NCBI GenBank assembly: GCA_021818665.1
Contig: JAKATQ010000012.1
Location: 1 to 23,749 of the forward strand
Reading direction: 5' to 3'
Origin: Nanobdellota archaeon
GTDB taxonomy: Archaea > Nanobdellota > Nanobdellia > Parvarchaeales > Parvarchaeaceae
DNA length: 23,749 nt
Shown: positions 1-6,183 of the stretch, piece by piece
Position numbering within the stretch: the first letter of the stretch is position 1
Layout of the letters: every line of letters starts with the position of its first letter
The notes under the pieces: model-generated
Databases searched by the model: none
What the model saw: the letters and a program-made list of their open reading frames with translations, nothing else
What the model was told of the DNA's origin: nothing
Translations under genes and position numbers: made by a program

Positions 1-285
1 TCCGATCTCATCTCCGTGGACGATCAGATAATAATAACGGACGAGATAATACGCGGGGGGGCGAAATCGGAATATACCGCGGTAAAGAAGAGGGTAAGCC
101 GCGCGTTTTTCATAATATTCGTGTCGTTCTTCTCCTTCGCGGCCATAATGTTCCCGCTCCTGTTCTCCAGTGCGAGCCTTTTCACCGGCTTTGCCGTCAC
201 GACGATACTGGCATCGTTGATCGGCCTTCTGATAACCAGGCCGGCTTATGCGCAAATAATAAGTAAGATAAAGGCCGTAATATAA
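1..285 (+). CDS. secD: Protein translocase subunit SecD, C-terminal part (5' end outside window)
   Basis: The reading frame is open from base 1 and ends with TAA at 283-285, giving 95 codons including the stop (94 residues). It contains VDDQIIITDEI followed by a basic stretch (VKKRVSRAFF), two hydrophobic segments and a final ITRPAYAQII. This is the pattern of the last transmembrane helices of archaeal SecD, an RND-like membrane protein that works with SecF to help proteins through the SecYEG channel. The GTG at 16 falls inside the conserved DDQ region, so it is not the true start and the gene runs in from the left. The next gene starts 4 nt after the stop, which suggests co-transcription. 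I am confident of the family; SecF would be the only close alternative, but the VDDQIIITDE motif favours SecD. Confidence 0.85.
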   Translation, partial: SDLISVDDQIIITDEIIRGGAKSEYTAVKKRVSRAFFIIFVSFFSFAAIMFPLLFSSASLFTGFAVTTILASLIGLLITRPAYAQIISKIKAVI

Positions 286-289
286 CGAT

Positions 290-1093
290 ATGAACGAATT
301 CAGACTGGATCCGGAATCTCTGTCGTTTACTCTGGTCAGCAAAGAGCCGACAAAGTGCAAGGCGTGCGATAAAAAATCGGAGAAACTGGCTTCTTTCCCG
401 TTCCGGAAGGGCTATGTGAACGTCTACGATATAAAGGACGATGTACAGCCTTCAAAGTTCGAGCTTACGGGCGAAAGGTTCAAGAGTTCGAATGCGGACG
501 GTTATGAGGAGATAACCGTGGAAAATCAGGAGCACGGCGACAACCTAAGGACTTACTCGACGGAAGAGATCGAGCATTTACTCTGGTTCCTCTGCGAGCG
601 CAAGAGGGTCTTGAACAAGTACAATTTTGGCGAGAACATGGTCATAATCCGGCATCTGGACCAGCACGGTTATTTCGATACGCTATTGCTCCACGTGCCG
701 ACGCAGAAAGTGCCGGGCAGCCGCTGCACGGAATGCGAAAACGTGAACAACACGAACGACCGTGAGGTGTACAAGACCGAGAACTTCGTGTTGTACGTGC
801 CTTTTGCCCCCAAATACGGTGGGGAAGTAATCATATCGCCCAGGAAACACCTCGCTTTTGAGGACTGCGACTCCGTCGTGCTTTTTGACCTTGCTGGCGT
901 GCTTAAACGACTTTTAGAAAAGCAACCGCAAGAGACGACGATCGCGATAGTCCAGATGGCTGACAGGCATTTCAAGGTAAAGTTATTCCACGGCGCCGTA
1001 GACGCCTATTCCGTGCTCGGGATAAACCGTATAGACCGCAGCCCGGAGGACATATCAAAAGAACTAAGAGCGAAGATGTCAAATGGCACATAA
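290..1093 (+). CDS. GalT-like (HIT superfamily) protein lacking the HPH active site
   Basis: This 267-residue protein looks like a distant galactose-1-phosphate uridylyltransferase. YVPFAPKYGGEVIISPRKH matches the second-domain GalT pattern (vPFApr.p.EV.i.Pk.H), and the C-terminus GINRIDRSPEDISKELR resembles the GalT ending (iN..pPE..A..LR). CKACDKK (residues 23-29) and CTECE (about 146-150) are paired cysteines like the zinc or rubredoxin-type pairs seen in the family. The catalytic His-Pro-His of GalT is not present: the corresponding stretch reads HLDQHGYFDTLLLHVP. It may therefore be non-catalytic, or a nucleotide-binding relative. It starts 4 nt after secD and overlaps the next gene by 11 nt, so it is in the same operon. 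The family call is by eye and moderately sure; the function is not known. Confidence 0.5.
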   Translation: MNEFRLDPESLSFTLVSKEPTKCKACDKKSEKLASFPFRKGYVNVYDIKDDVQPSKFELTGERFKSSNADGYEEITVENQEHGDNLRTYSTEEIEHLLWFLCERKRVLNKYNFGENMVIIRHLDQHGYFDTLLLHVPTQKVPGSRCTECENVNNTNDREVYKTENFVLYVPFAPKYGGEVIISPRKHLAFEDCDSVVLFDLAGVLKRLLEKQPQETTIAIVQMADRHFKVKLFHGAVDAYSVLGINRIDRSPEDISKELRAKMSNGT

Positions 1094-2081
1094 AACGTCT
1101 AGATTAGTTTTGACGATGACCCTAGCCTGTGTAGCTATAGTGGCAGTCGTAATCTACGCTCTGCCAGCAGGCACTTTGGGGACTGCAACGTCTCGGATTT
1201 CCCAGTTCATATCGCATAACGGCACCAGCGCGGGCCCTTCGCAAAACTTCCTGAAGGAGCAGCATTTCCTTAAAACTTACAATATATCCTTGTTCGGAGA
1301 CACGACAAACGTCAGCTTTGGCACGTTCTACGGCCAAGGCCACGGCGAAGTCGCTAACGGCCTAGTGATAAGCTGCGATTACGAGATACCTAGCCCTACT
1401 CCTCCCGGAACTTTTGCGTTTATAAACCGAAGCAGCGTGCTCTATAACACGAGCACGTACGATATTTTCGAGCACTATGTCGGACTGTTAACTATATGCG
1501 GAGTCTACAGCGGCCTGCCTGCGTGCTCGTCCATAAAAAACGTTATCAAGAGTTTCGTAATGCAGTATTTCATGAATTTGACATACGTTTTCGCCTACAC
1601 AAAGAACGAGACGCGGGACCTATACGATTTAATCATGACTCTCGATGGCATAAACTCGACGCCGCTGACGAAACCGATATACGACAACGCGATATACGAT
1701 GAAAATCTTCTTGCGAATGTAAGCGAGAACAACGTAAGCGCGGAAGTCTCCGCCATGCTCGGACTAAGACAGATACCCGAGTATGTTTATGCGCTCCCCA
1801 ACAACACCGATGTCCGCATCCTGCCTTTCCCGCTTCTTCTACCGTTCCAGTATCCGCTACTGTATTTTCCTCAATACGCTACCAACGACACAAACTGCAA
1901 CGACGGCCTCCACCTGTTTTATCTGACGACGAACCTGGCTGACATATACAGCGGCAACTACACCGTGCTCTACAAAGGCCTGGACGCGAACGTGACAAAT
2001 ATCTGCGTGAACAGCACTGCCAGCGCCTGCAGTCCTGGCGCCTCGGCCAAGGTAGGCATATCCTTCTATGCGCAAAGTTAA
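1083..2081 (+). CDS. Secreted, membrane-anchored, sequon-rich protein of unknown function
   Basis: I do not recognise a family. The 332-residue product begins with a short basic head (MAHKTSR) and a hydrophobic segment (about residues 8-28), which is a signal peptide or membrane anchor. The rest is polar and looks extracytoplasmic. I count about 15 N-x-S/T sequons (for example NRS, NTS, NLT, NET, NYT) and six cysteines outside the anchor. The ATG at 1083 lies inside the upstream gene and the stop overlaps the following thioredoxin-fold gene by 14 nt, so translation of the three is probably coupled. Its position beside secD and a membrane thioredoxin suggests a glycosylated, disulfide-bonded surface protein; that is inference. 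Confidence 0.75.
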   Translation: MAHKTSRLVLTMTLACVAIVAVVIYALPAGTLGTATSRISQFISHNGTSAGPSQNFLKEQHFLKTYNISLFGDTTNVSFGTFYGQGHGEVANGLVISCDYEIPSPTPPGTFAFINRSSVLYNTSTYDIFEHYVGLLTICGVYSGLPACSSIKNVIKSFVMQYFMNLTYVFAYTKNETRDLYDLIMTLDGINSTPLTKPIYDNAIYDENLLANVSENNVSAEVSAMLGLRQIPEYVYALPNNTDVRILPFPLLLPFQYPLLYFPQYATNDTNCNDGLHLFYLTTNLADIYSGNYTVLYKGLDANVTNICVNSTASACSPGASAKVGISFYAQS

Positions 2082-2592
2082 GGGTTATATCTACATATAC
2101 CTGGCCCTGCTTGTGATCCTAATCGGCCTGATAGCGTTTCTTTTGTGGAGGATAGACTACTACAACGGCCTGTATGCGGTGCACACTTCGAACATAAACG
2201 AGTCCGGCCTGTGCACTCTTGGCACGCAGGAGCCGACGATGTTGTTCTTTTACGGGAACGATTGCAAGACTTGTACTGCGACAGAAACCGGTTTCATCAA
2301 TGCCACTGCTAGGTTCGGGACTTGGACCGGGGGAAGCTTCGTTGCTACTGCGCCGTATTTCTGCGCTTATCTTTTCAATATAACCCAATACAATCAAGAC
2401 CCTTCTGGGATTTCCGCCCCTTTGCAATCTATAGGTATATTCAACAACTATTCGCAGGGCTTCGTTCCATTGATCGTCTTCGGGGGCAAGTATTACAAGA
2501 TAGGTGGATTCGCAAATGCGACACTCGCTTACCAGGAAATATTTAAGTATATCTGCCTGTCCATAAACAACGTTTCGAGCGTGTGCGGTTAA
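2068..2592 (+). CDS. Membrane-anchored thioredoxin-fold protein (CKTC)
   Basis: The 174-residue protein has an N-terminal transmembrane helix (about residues 8-28) after a basic MRKVK head, so the domain should face outside. LFFYGNDCKTCTATE places a CxxC redox pair at C66 and C69 after a beta strand, and GFVPLIVFGG supplies the cis-proline (P134) expected opposite the active site. Both are hallmarks of the thioredoxin fold. The domain carries six cysteines and several sequons (NES, NAT, NIT, NYS, NVS). It could oxidise, isomerise or reduce disulfides in exported proteins; the direction cannot be read from the sequence. It overlaps the upstream gene and ends 1 nt before the next ATG. The cysteine-rich proteins at 5500-9149 are plausible clients (inference). 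Confidence 0.75.
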   Translation: MRKVKGYIYIYLALLVILIGLIAFLLWRIDYYNGLYAVHTSNINESGLCTLGTQEPTMLFFYGNDCKTCTATETGFINATARFGTWTGGSFVATAPYFCAYLFNITQYNQDPSGISAPLQSIGIFNNYSQGFVPLIVFGGKYYKIGGFANATLAYQEIFKYICLSINNVSSVCG

Positions 2593-2593
2593 G

Positions 2594-2845
2594 ATGGTCA
2601 AGCGGCTCAATGAAGAGTTAATGGCGGATGTCCTGTCAGCTCTTAGAGGACAAAAGCTTACTGGTGCACAGGTCTTCAATGCTCTAAAGGAAACGCGCCA
2701 TGGGCTCTCCAAGAGACTCGTATATCATTATCTCTACGTCGCTTCGAAGCGAGGTCTTGTCACGTACGACACAGTGATAGAACTGGGCGATTTCAGCTGG
2801 GGAAAGACGGCTGAAAAGAAGTATTATCGGTTGGCAAAGGCTTAG
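2594..2845 (+). CDS. Small winged-helix (PadR-like) DNA-binding protein
   Basis: The 83-residue protein reads as a single winged helix-turn-helix: helix 1 (LMADVLSALRG), helix 2 and recognition helix (TGAQVFNALK...LSKRLVYHYLYVASKRGLV), then a beta wing (VTYDTVIELGDF...KKYYRLAK). The ending KYYRLA is typical of PadR or ArsR-type wings. It begins 1 nt after the thioredoxin-fold gene, so it closes the operon that starts at or before secD and may regulate it. Its stop codon overlaps that of the convergent gene on the other strand. I see no ligand or metal-binding motif. The fold is likely; the exact family is not certain. Confidence 0.65.
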   Translation: MVKRLNEELMADVLSALRGQKLTGAQVFNALKETRHGLSKRLVYHYLYVASKRGLVTYDTVIELGDFSWGKTAEKKYYRLAKA

Positions 2846-3363
2846 ATTATCCCAAGACGCCTGCCTATCTTGACCAACGAAAGCATACCACCGGGGCGCC
2901 TGCCCTCGAGTTCATAAAGCATGTTAAGTACGTAAGCATCTCGTTTTCTGCGCTTAACGCTACCACCGCAGAGTTTTTTGAGTTTAAGGAAGTTCTCGAT
3001 CTCTTTTTCGGACGTCGTGAACAGAGGGCTGACGCCTGATGCGGACTTAACGGCTATCTTTGGCTTCTCATCGAAAACGAAATAACCCAGCACGGCTATC
3101 GCAAAATCCTCAAGCACGTTGTTAAAAAGAGTCGTATCGCTCTCGCCCGATCTAAAAACAAAGTCTATGAACCTGAACGCGGCTGAGCCGTCCATTACTT
3201 TCCTGAAAGCCTTTCGCTGTCCGATTTCAGTAGTGACGACGCTCCTCACGCGCCGCACAAGCATCTTTTCGAAATGCTTGCCGCATAGGTGTTTGCCGAG
3301 GTATGACGAGTAAAAGAACGCTTGCCGCCCGCAGATGTGGCATGTCGCACTTTGTTTGTCCAT
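2842..3363 (-). CDS. Shortened Ncs6/TtuA-like protein without the PP-loop ATPase motif
   Basis: This 173-residue protein starts with a zinc finger CHICG...HLCGKHF (C8, C11, C27, H30) followed by a basic helix, like the N-terminus of the tRNA 2-thiolation enzymes TtuA/Ncs6. Its C-terminal half also follows that family: NVLEDFAIAVLGY resembles the NLDDEA region, SGVSPLFTTSEKEIENF resembles the 'v.Pl..i.E.Ev..y' segment, and LNMLYELEGRRPGGMLSLVK resembles the family ending (lN..E...PG....l). The SGGKDS nucleotide-binding loop and the catalytic cysteine region between them are missing; family members are about 300 residues. It cannot work as a normal adenylating thiolase. It may be a tRNA-binding partner or a relic under selection. 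A TATA-like box lies 24 nt upstream of the ATG. Confidence 0.6.
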   Translation of the reverse strand: MDKQSATCHICGRQAFFYSSYLGKHLCGKHFEKMLVRRVRSVVTTEIGQRKAFRKVMDGSAAFRFIDFVFRSGESDTTLFNNVLEDFAIAVLGYFVFDEKPKIAVKSASGVSPLFTTSEKEIENFLKLKKLCGGSVKRRKRDAYVLNMLYELEGRRPGGMLSLVKIGRRLGII

Positions 3364-3380
3364 AAGATGGGTATCGTCTT

Positions 3381-3391
3381 TATATTTTAAA
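3381..3391 (-). promoter_or_regulatory. TATA-like box for the Ncs6/TtuA-like gene
   Basis: On the minus strand this reads TTTAAAATATA. Its centre is about 24 nt upstream of the ATG at 3363, which fits an archaeal promoter giving a leaderless mRNA. It is back to back with the promoter for the MinD-like gene. Confidence 0.55.
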
Positions 3392-3395
3392 CAAT

Positions 3396-3404
3396 CTATA
3401 TTAA
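3396..3404 (+). promoter_or_regulatory. TATA-like box for the MinD/ParA gene
   Basis: CTATATTAA lies about 26 nt upstream of the ATG at 3426. It forms a compact divergent promoter region with the minus-strand box at 3381-3391. Confidence 0.5.
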
Positions 3405-3425
3405 GGATGGTGTCGCTATAGGCAT

Positions 3426-4145
3426 ATGACTGCTAGGATTATCGCCGTTATGAGCCCCAAGGGCGGGGTGGGCAAGACTACGGTTTCGGTGAACTTGTCC
3501 GCAGCTCTCGGTCTTCTCGGAAAAAAAGTCCTCATAATCGACACAAACCTTGACACTCCGCATGTTGCGATATATTACGGGTTCGTCGGCTACAAATATT
3601 CCCTTGAAGACGTGCTAAACGGCTTAGCGACGGTGAGCGACGCCGTCTACAAGACGGACGAGGACAACGTCGACATACTCCCGTCACGCGTAATAAAGGG
3701 GCTTGGCGACGGGAATGCCAGCTACAAGCTGATAAACGTGTTCCACCACATAAAGAAACTCGGCGAGAACTATGATTATATAATACTAGATTCGCGGCCA
3801 TCGAGCGGCATAGACGTCGTGAAGCTTATAAACGGCGTGGAGGCCCTCATAGTAACGATGCCCGAGATAGCATCGATAATCGAGGCAAAAAAACTGAACG
3901 AGGCCTGCATAGGAGCAAGGATAAAGGTCGTGGGGCTCGTCGTAAACAAGACGAACAAGAGGGCGCTGGCGGCGATGAGTGAGGGAGAGATACGCTCTCT
4001 CGTAGAGATCGAAAGGCTGTGGAAAGTACCAGAAGACCATGCGGTGTTCGCTGCTCTCAGGCGTGGCGTACCGATAGTGGTATCCGATAAGAAAAACGGG
4101 GTTTCACGCGCCTTTATGGACTTGGCACGCGCCATTACAAGGTAG
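3426..4145 (+). CDS. MinD/ParA-family P-loop ATPase
   Basis: The 239-residue protein has the deviant Walker A motif SPKGGVGKTTVS (residues 10-21, with the signature lysine K12), a switch I-like IIDTNLDTPH, and a Walker B-like YDYIILDSRPS. This defines the MinD/ParA/SIMIBI group, which forms ATP-bound dimers that position proteins or DNA on a membrane or nucleoid surface. The length and the absence of a long C-terminal extension fit a MinD-like protein. No ParB or partition site is seen nearby, so chromosome segregation is not supported by context. The next gene, a small zinc ribbon, follows after 9 nt and is probably co-transcribed, so the two may act together. Family confident, cargo unknown. 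Confidence 0.85.
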   Translation: MTARIIAVMSPKGGVGKTTVSVNLSAALGLLGKKVLIIDTNLDTPHVAIYYGFVGYKYSLEDVLNGLATVSDAVYKTDEDNVDILPSRVIKGLGDGNASYKLINVFHHIKKLGENYDYIILDSRPSSGIDVVKLINGVEALIVTMPEIASIIEAKKLNEACIGARIKVVGLVVNKTNKRALAAMSEGEIRSLVEIERLWKVPEDHAVFAALRRGVPIVVSDKKNGVSRAFMDLARAITR

Positions 4146-4154
4146 GTGATTTTT

Positions 4155-4322
4155 ATGGCGGCTTACATGACGAGATGTCCGAGCTGTGGGAAATATCGAC
4201 GCACATCGTCGTCCGGGCGGGTAAACTGTTTCTCCTGCGGCAAGAGTTTCGACGCCAAGAAACATTTCATCGGTGAAAATGCGTATCGTAAGAGCATGGA
4301 CAAGACCATAGATTTTGAATAG
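4155..4322 (+). CDS. Small zinc-ribbon protein (55 aa)
   Basis: Translation from the ATG at 4155 gives 55 residues with two CxxC knuckles, CPSC (C8, C11) and CFSC (C25, C28), 13 residues apart. This is a standard zinc ribbon that could bind nucleic acid or a partner protein. A short purine-rich stretch (aggtgat) precedes the start, and the gene lies 9 nt after the MinD-like gene. The tail is charged and has no recognisable domain. It is too short to assign a function; similar ribbons occur as archaeal transcription or ribosome accessory proteins. The zinc knuckles and tight spacing argue that it is real. Confidence 0.7.
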   Translation: MAAYMTRCPSCGKYRRTSSSGRVNCFSCGKSFDAKKHFIGENAYRKSMDKTIDFE

Positions 4323-4357
4323 ACGGTAGGCGTGCCGCAATCGGATTAATAATTTAA

Positions 4358-4379
4358 ACTATACGCTAATGAGTATAGT
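4358..4379. repeat. Inverted repeat ACTATAC / GTATAGT upstream of tRNA-Thr
   Basis: ACTATAC (4358-4364) and GTATAGT (4373-4379) are perfect inverted 7-mers separated by 8 nt. The right arm overlaps a TATA-like stretch about 30-38 nt upstream of the tRNA. It may be only promoter AT-richness, or an operator. Confidence 0.4.
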
Positions 4380-4411
4380 ATGCGGCTGATTCCGGCTCCG
4401 AAGTCGCAAGC

Positions 4412-4482
4412 GCCTCTATAGCTCAACGGTAGAGTGCCTGATTCGTAATCAGGCGACGAGGGTCCAACTCCCTCTAGAGGCT
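4412..4482 (+). tRNA. tRNA-Thr (anticodon CGT)
   Basis: A complete cloverleaf can be drawn: acceptor GCCTCTA (4412-4418) pairs fully with TAGAGGC (4475-4481); D stem GCTC/GAGT with one G-T pair; anticodon stem CCTGA/TCAGG around loop TTCGTAA with CGT at 4444-4446, which reads ACG (Thr); T stem GAGGG/CCCTC. The discriminator base is T (4482), as known for archaeal tRNA-Thr. CCA is not encoded. There is no intron. The T loop reads TCCAACT, so the nearly universal T at position 55 is C, which is unusual. The D loop is short (7 nt). Confidence 0.9.
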
Positions 4483-4518
4483 GGATTATCGGCTTGCGAG
4501 ATAAACCGCCATCTGACG

Positions 4519-4530
4519 TTTATAAATTAA
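4519..4530 (+). promoter_or_regulatory. TATA-like box for the pilin-like gene at 4549
   Basis: TTTATAAATTAA is centred about 25 nt upstream of the ATG at 4549, consistent with a leaderless transcript. Confidence 0.55.
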
Positions 4531-4548
4531 GAGGTTTAAAAGGTCATT

Positions 4549-4986
4549 ATGGCGAAGGGACAGAGCACACTCGAACTCCTGCTCGGCTACGGTATCGCGC
4601 TGGTCATAATAGCGATATCTCTCGATCTCCTGTTCGTTTTCTACCCGTCTCTTTTCAATCCGCAGCAACCGTCGTCATATTCTGGTTTCGCCGGCTTTAG
4701 GATACTCGGCCAGGGATACGACAGCTCGGGACACTTCTTCTTCATAAAGTTCCAGAACCTCCTAAACGAGGACATAAACGTGACCAAGCTCCTGTTCCTG
4801 ACTTCCTCCGTAAACGACAGCGCATTTACCTGCTCAAACATCTACGTGCCGAACCTTGCGTCTACTGAGTGCAACCTCACCATAACGCTTCCGCTTAGCT
4901 TCTCCGCAAACATAAACATATTTTACACCCCATCTAACACCTCCACGCATCCGAGCATAATAGTGCCTGGCAGCGTAGTGAATTAA
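4549..4986 (+). CDS. Type IV pilin-like protein with class III signal peptide
   Basis: The 145-residue protein starts MAKGQSTLELLLGYGIALV. Cleavage after K-G would leave QSTLE, with glutamate at +5 and a hydrophobic helix of about 20 residues. This is the class III signal peptide processed by the archaeal prepilin peptidase (PibD/FlaK/EppA) and found on pilins, archaellins and related surface proteins. The rest is a small beta-rich ectodomain with two cysteines and several sequons (NVT, NLT, NTS). It has its own promoter and no neighbouring pilus ATPase or platform gene, so it could be a pilin or a minor pseudopilin used by machinery encoded elsewhere. Signal type confident, role open. Confidence 0.8.
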   Translation: MAKGQSTLELLLGYGIALVIIAISLDLLFVFYPSLFNPQQPSSYSGFAGFRILGQGYDSSGHFFFIKFQNLLNEDINVTKLLFLTSSVNDSAFTCSNIYVPNLASTECNLTITLPLSFSANINIFYTPSNTSTHPSIIVPGSVVN

Positions 4987-4993
4987 GGAATAA

Positions 4994-5004
4994 GATATTT
5001 AAAC
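4994..5004 (+). promoter_or_regulatory. TATA-like box for eL15
   Basis: GATATTTAAAC is centred about 28 nt upstream of the eL15 ATG at 5027. Confidence 0.55.
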
Positions 5005-5026
5005 CTATGGATATTAGGTGTAGTCT

Positions 5027-5431
5027 ATGGGGTCGTTCAAATACATAAGAGACAACGAAAGAGCCATTTACAGGGACCGGGCTAGGAAGAGAGAACTTCT
5101 CCTGAACGCTGAAAACGGGCCGATAATGAGACGCGTGGACGGGCCTACAAAACTCGCCAGGGCGAAGATGCTTGGGTACCACGCGAAACCTGGATACGCC
5201 GTGGTGCGGATCCGCGTCGCGAAAGGCAGTTTCAGGAGGCCGAGGCCGATGCACGCGCGACGCCCTAGCAAGACGGGCATATACTTCAACCTCGCCAACA
5301 GCAAACAGCGCGTCGCTGAACTGCGCGCGGCTCGTGCTCACAGCAACATGGACATAGTAGGCTCCTATTTTCTCATCGAGAACGGCCAATATAAATGGTT
5401 TGAAGTCATAATGAAGGATAGGGCGCTTTGA
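5027..5431 (+). CDS. rpl15e: Ribosomal protein eL15 (L15e), C-terminally short
   Basis: The 134-residue protein matches eL15 from its first residues (MGSFKYIRDN) through GPTKLARAKMLGYHAKPGYAVVRIRV and the late motif VGSYFLIENGQYKWFEVIM. It is a large-subunit protein that contacts 23S rRNA. Archaeal eL15 proteins I know are about 190 residues; here the protein stops directly after the FEVI..D motif, so the last roughly 55-60 residues (the basic tail carrying a GL.SAG-type stretch) are missing. The downstream sequence does not continue that tail in an obvious other frame, and the next gene's TATA-like box begins 40 nt later, so this looks like true shortening rather than a sequencing frameshift. 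Start chosen at the ATG at 5027, supported by the TATA spacing. Confidence 0.88.
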   Translation: MGSFKYIRDNERAIYRDRARKRELLLNAENGPIMRRVDGPTKLARAKMLGYHAKPGYAVVRIRVAKGSFRRPRPMHARRPSKTGIYFNLANSKQRVAELRAARAHSNMDIVGSYFLIENGQYKWFEVIMKDRAL

Positions 5432-5469
5432 TCGCGCTCCGACCGCACGGACCGATTTCCGCGGGTTAC

Positions 5470-5482
5470 GCTTAAATTAAGC
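5470..5482 (+). promoter_or_regulatory. TATA-like box inside a 13-nt palindrome
   Basis: GCTTAAATTAAGC is a perfect palindrome around a central A, and its core CTTAAATTA is the likely TATA box, about 25 nt upstream of the ATG at 5500. The symmetry could be chance or an operator. Confidence 0.45.
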
Positions 5483-5499
5483 GATAAAGTAACTATAAC

Positions 5500-6021
5500 A
5501 TGGACGTGGAGCAGTTCCTGCTTTTCGAGATCTTGGTCGCTCTTATAGTAGGGATACTGATGTTCTTCCTTTTCTACCAGACTTTCGCCGCTGTATTCCC
5601 CGTGGGCTGCAATAACAACGGGCTGATAGAAAACCAGTTTTCGCAGGCCGAATTCGGCACGCCAAACCGCATGGAAGGGACCCCCCTGTTCCGATGCTAT
5701 GGCACCGACGCTTGCTATCAGAATTCCACGGCGAATCAGACGTGCATAACAAACTGGTGTTATTACACGCTCTGGAAAAACGGCCAGGGCTCCGTATCCG
5801 CAGTGCAAGCCTGTATAAGCGACCCTAGTGCATACCCGACAGTCCTGCTCAACTGCAAATCTATCTCACCTCAGAACACTGCGGCACTGCAGAGTTGCGC
5901 TCAAATAAATCCCTCCGTCATAGCTAACAACGCTACTACCATAGAGAGTTGCAACACCAACATCCCGACGTGCATACAGGGCGACGATGCCGCATGGTGC
6001 GCGCCGTGCGTGGGGCAGTAA
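5500..6021 (+). CDS. Cysteine-rich extracytoplasmic protein with N-terminal anchor (locus A)
   Basis: I do not recognise the family. The 173-residue protein has a hydrophobic segment at about residues 8-32 after MDVEQFL, then a polar ectodomain with 12 cysteines and few basic residues. The cysteines come in spaced groups (RCYGTDACY, QTCITNWC, AWCAPC). Several sequons are present. A disulfide-knotted, surface-anchored protein is the simplest reading. It leads a run of similar genes: the minipilin-like gene starts 3 nt after its stop. A TATA-like box about 25 nt upstream indicates that it is first in the operon. Codon use looks like its neighbours, so there is no sign of recent transfer. Confidence 0.75.
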   Translation: MDVEQFLLFEILVALIVGILMFFLFYQTFAAVFPVGCNNNGLIENQFSQAEFGTPNRMEGTPLFRCYGTDACYQNSTANQTCITNWCYYTLWKNGQGSVSAVQACISDPSAYPTVLLNCKSISPQNTAALQSCAQINPSVIANNATTIESCNTNIPTCIQGDDAAWCAPCVGQ

Positions 6022-6024
6022 GAT

Positions 6025-6183
6025 ATGGACAAACGAGGGCTTATAGAGTGGAGGATCGTCTGGATAATAATAGTAGTAGCGACGGCCGTCGTCGTTATAC
6101 TGATTTTCTTCCTGCTATACTATGTTAGCTCTACGTCACAGTCGCCGTTCTCTTTCTTCTCGAACCTGCTGGGAGGTTTCTGA
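6025..6183 (+). CDS. Minipilin-like single-span protein (52 aa, locus A)
   Basis: Translation from the ATG at 6025 gives 52 residues: head MDKRGLIEWR, about 22 hydrophobic residues, then a short serine/phenylalanine-rich tail ending LLGGF. The K-R-G followed by an acidic residue and a long hydrophobic helix resembles a class III signal peptide, so cleavage after G5 would leave a helix-only subunit. The head is very like MDRKGAIEGR of the protein encoded at 11661-11834 on the other strand. The gene starts 3 nt after its upstream neighbour, and its TGA overlaps the next ATG (TGATG at 6181-6185), which strongly supports it being translated. Function unknown. Confidence 0.75.
   Translation: MDKRGLIEWRIVWIIIVVATAVVVILIFFLLYYVSSTSQSPFSFFSNLLGGF

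Noticed and set aside
1122..1343. Minus-strand open frames opposite many genes in 1100-9000
   Set aside because: They mirror the sense genes, lack TATA-like boxes and start sites, and show no recognisable motifs.
4549..4986. Archaellum operon
   Set aside because: Only isolated class III signal-peptide proteins are present; there are no FlaI/FlaJ/FlaH-like genes.
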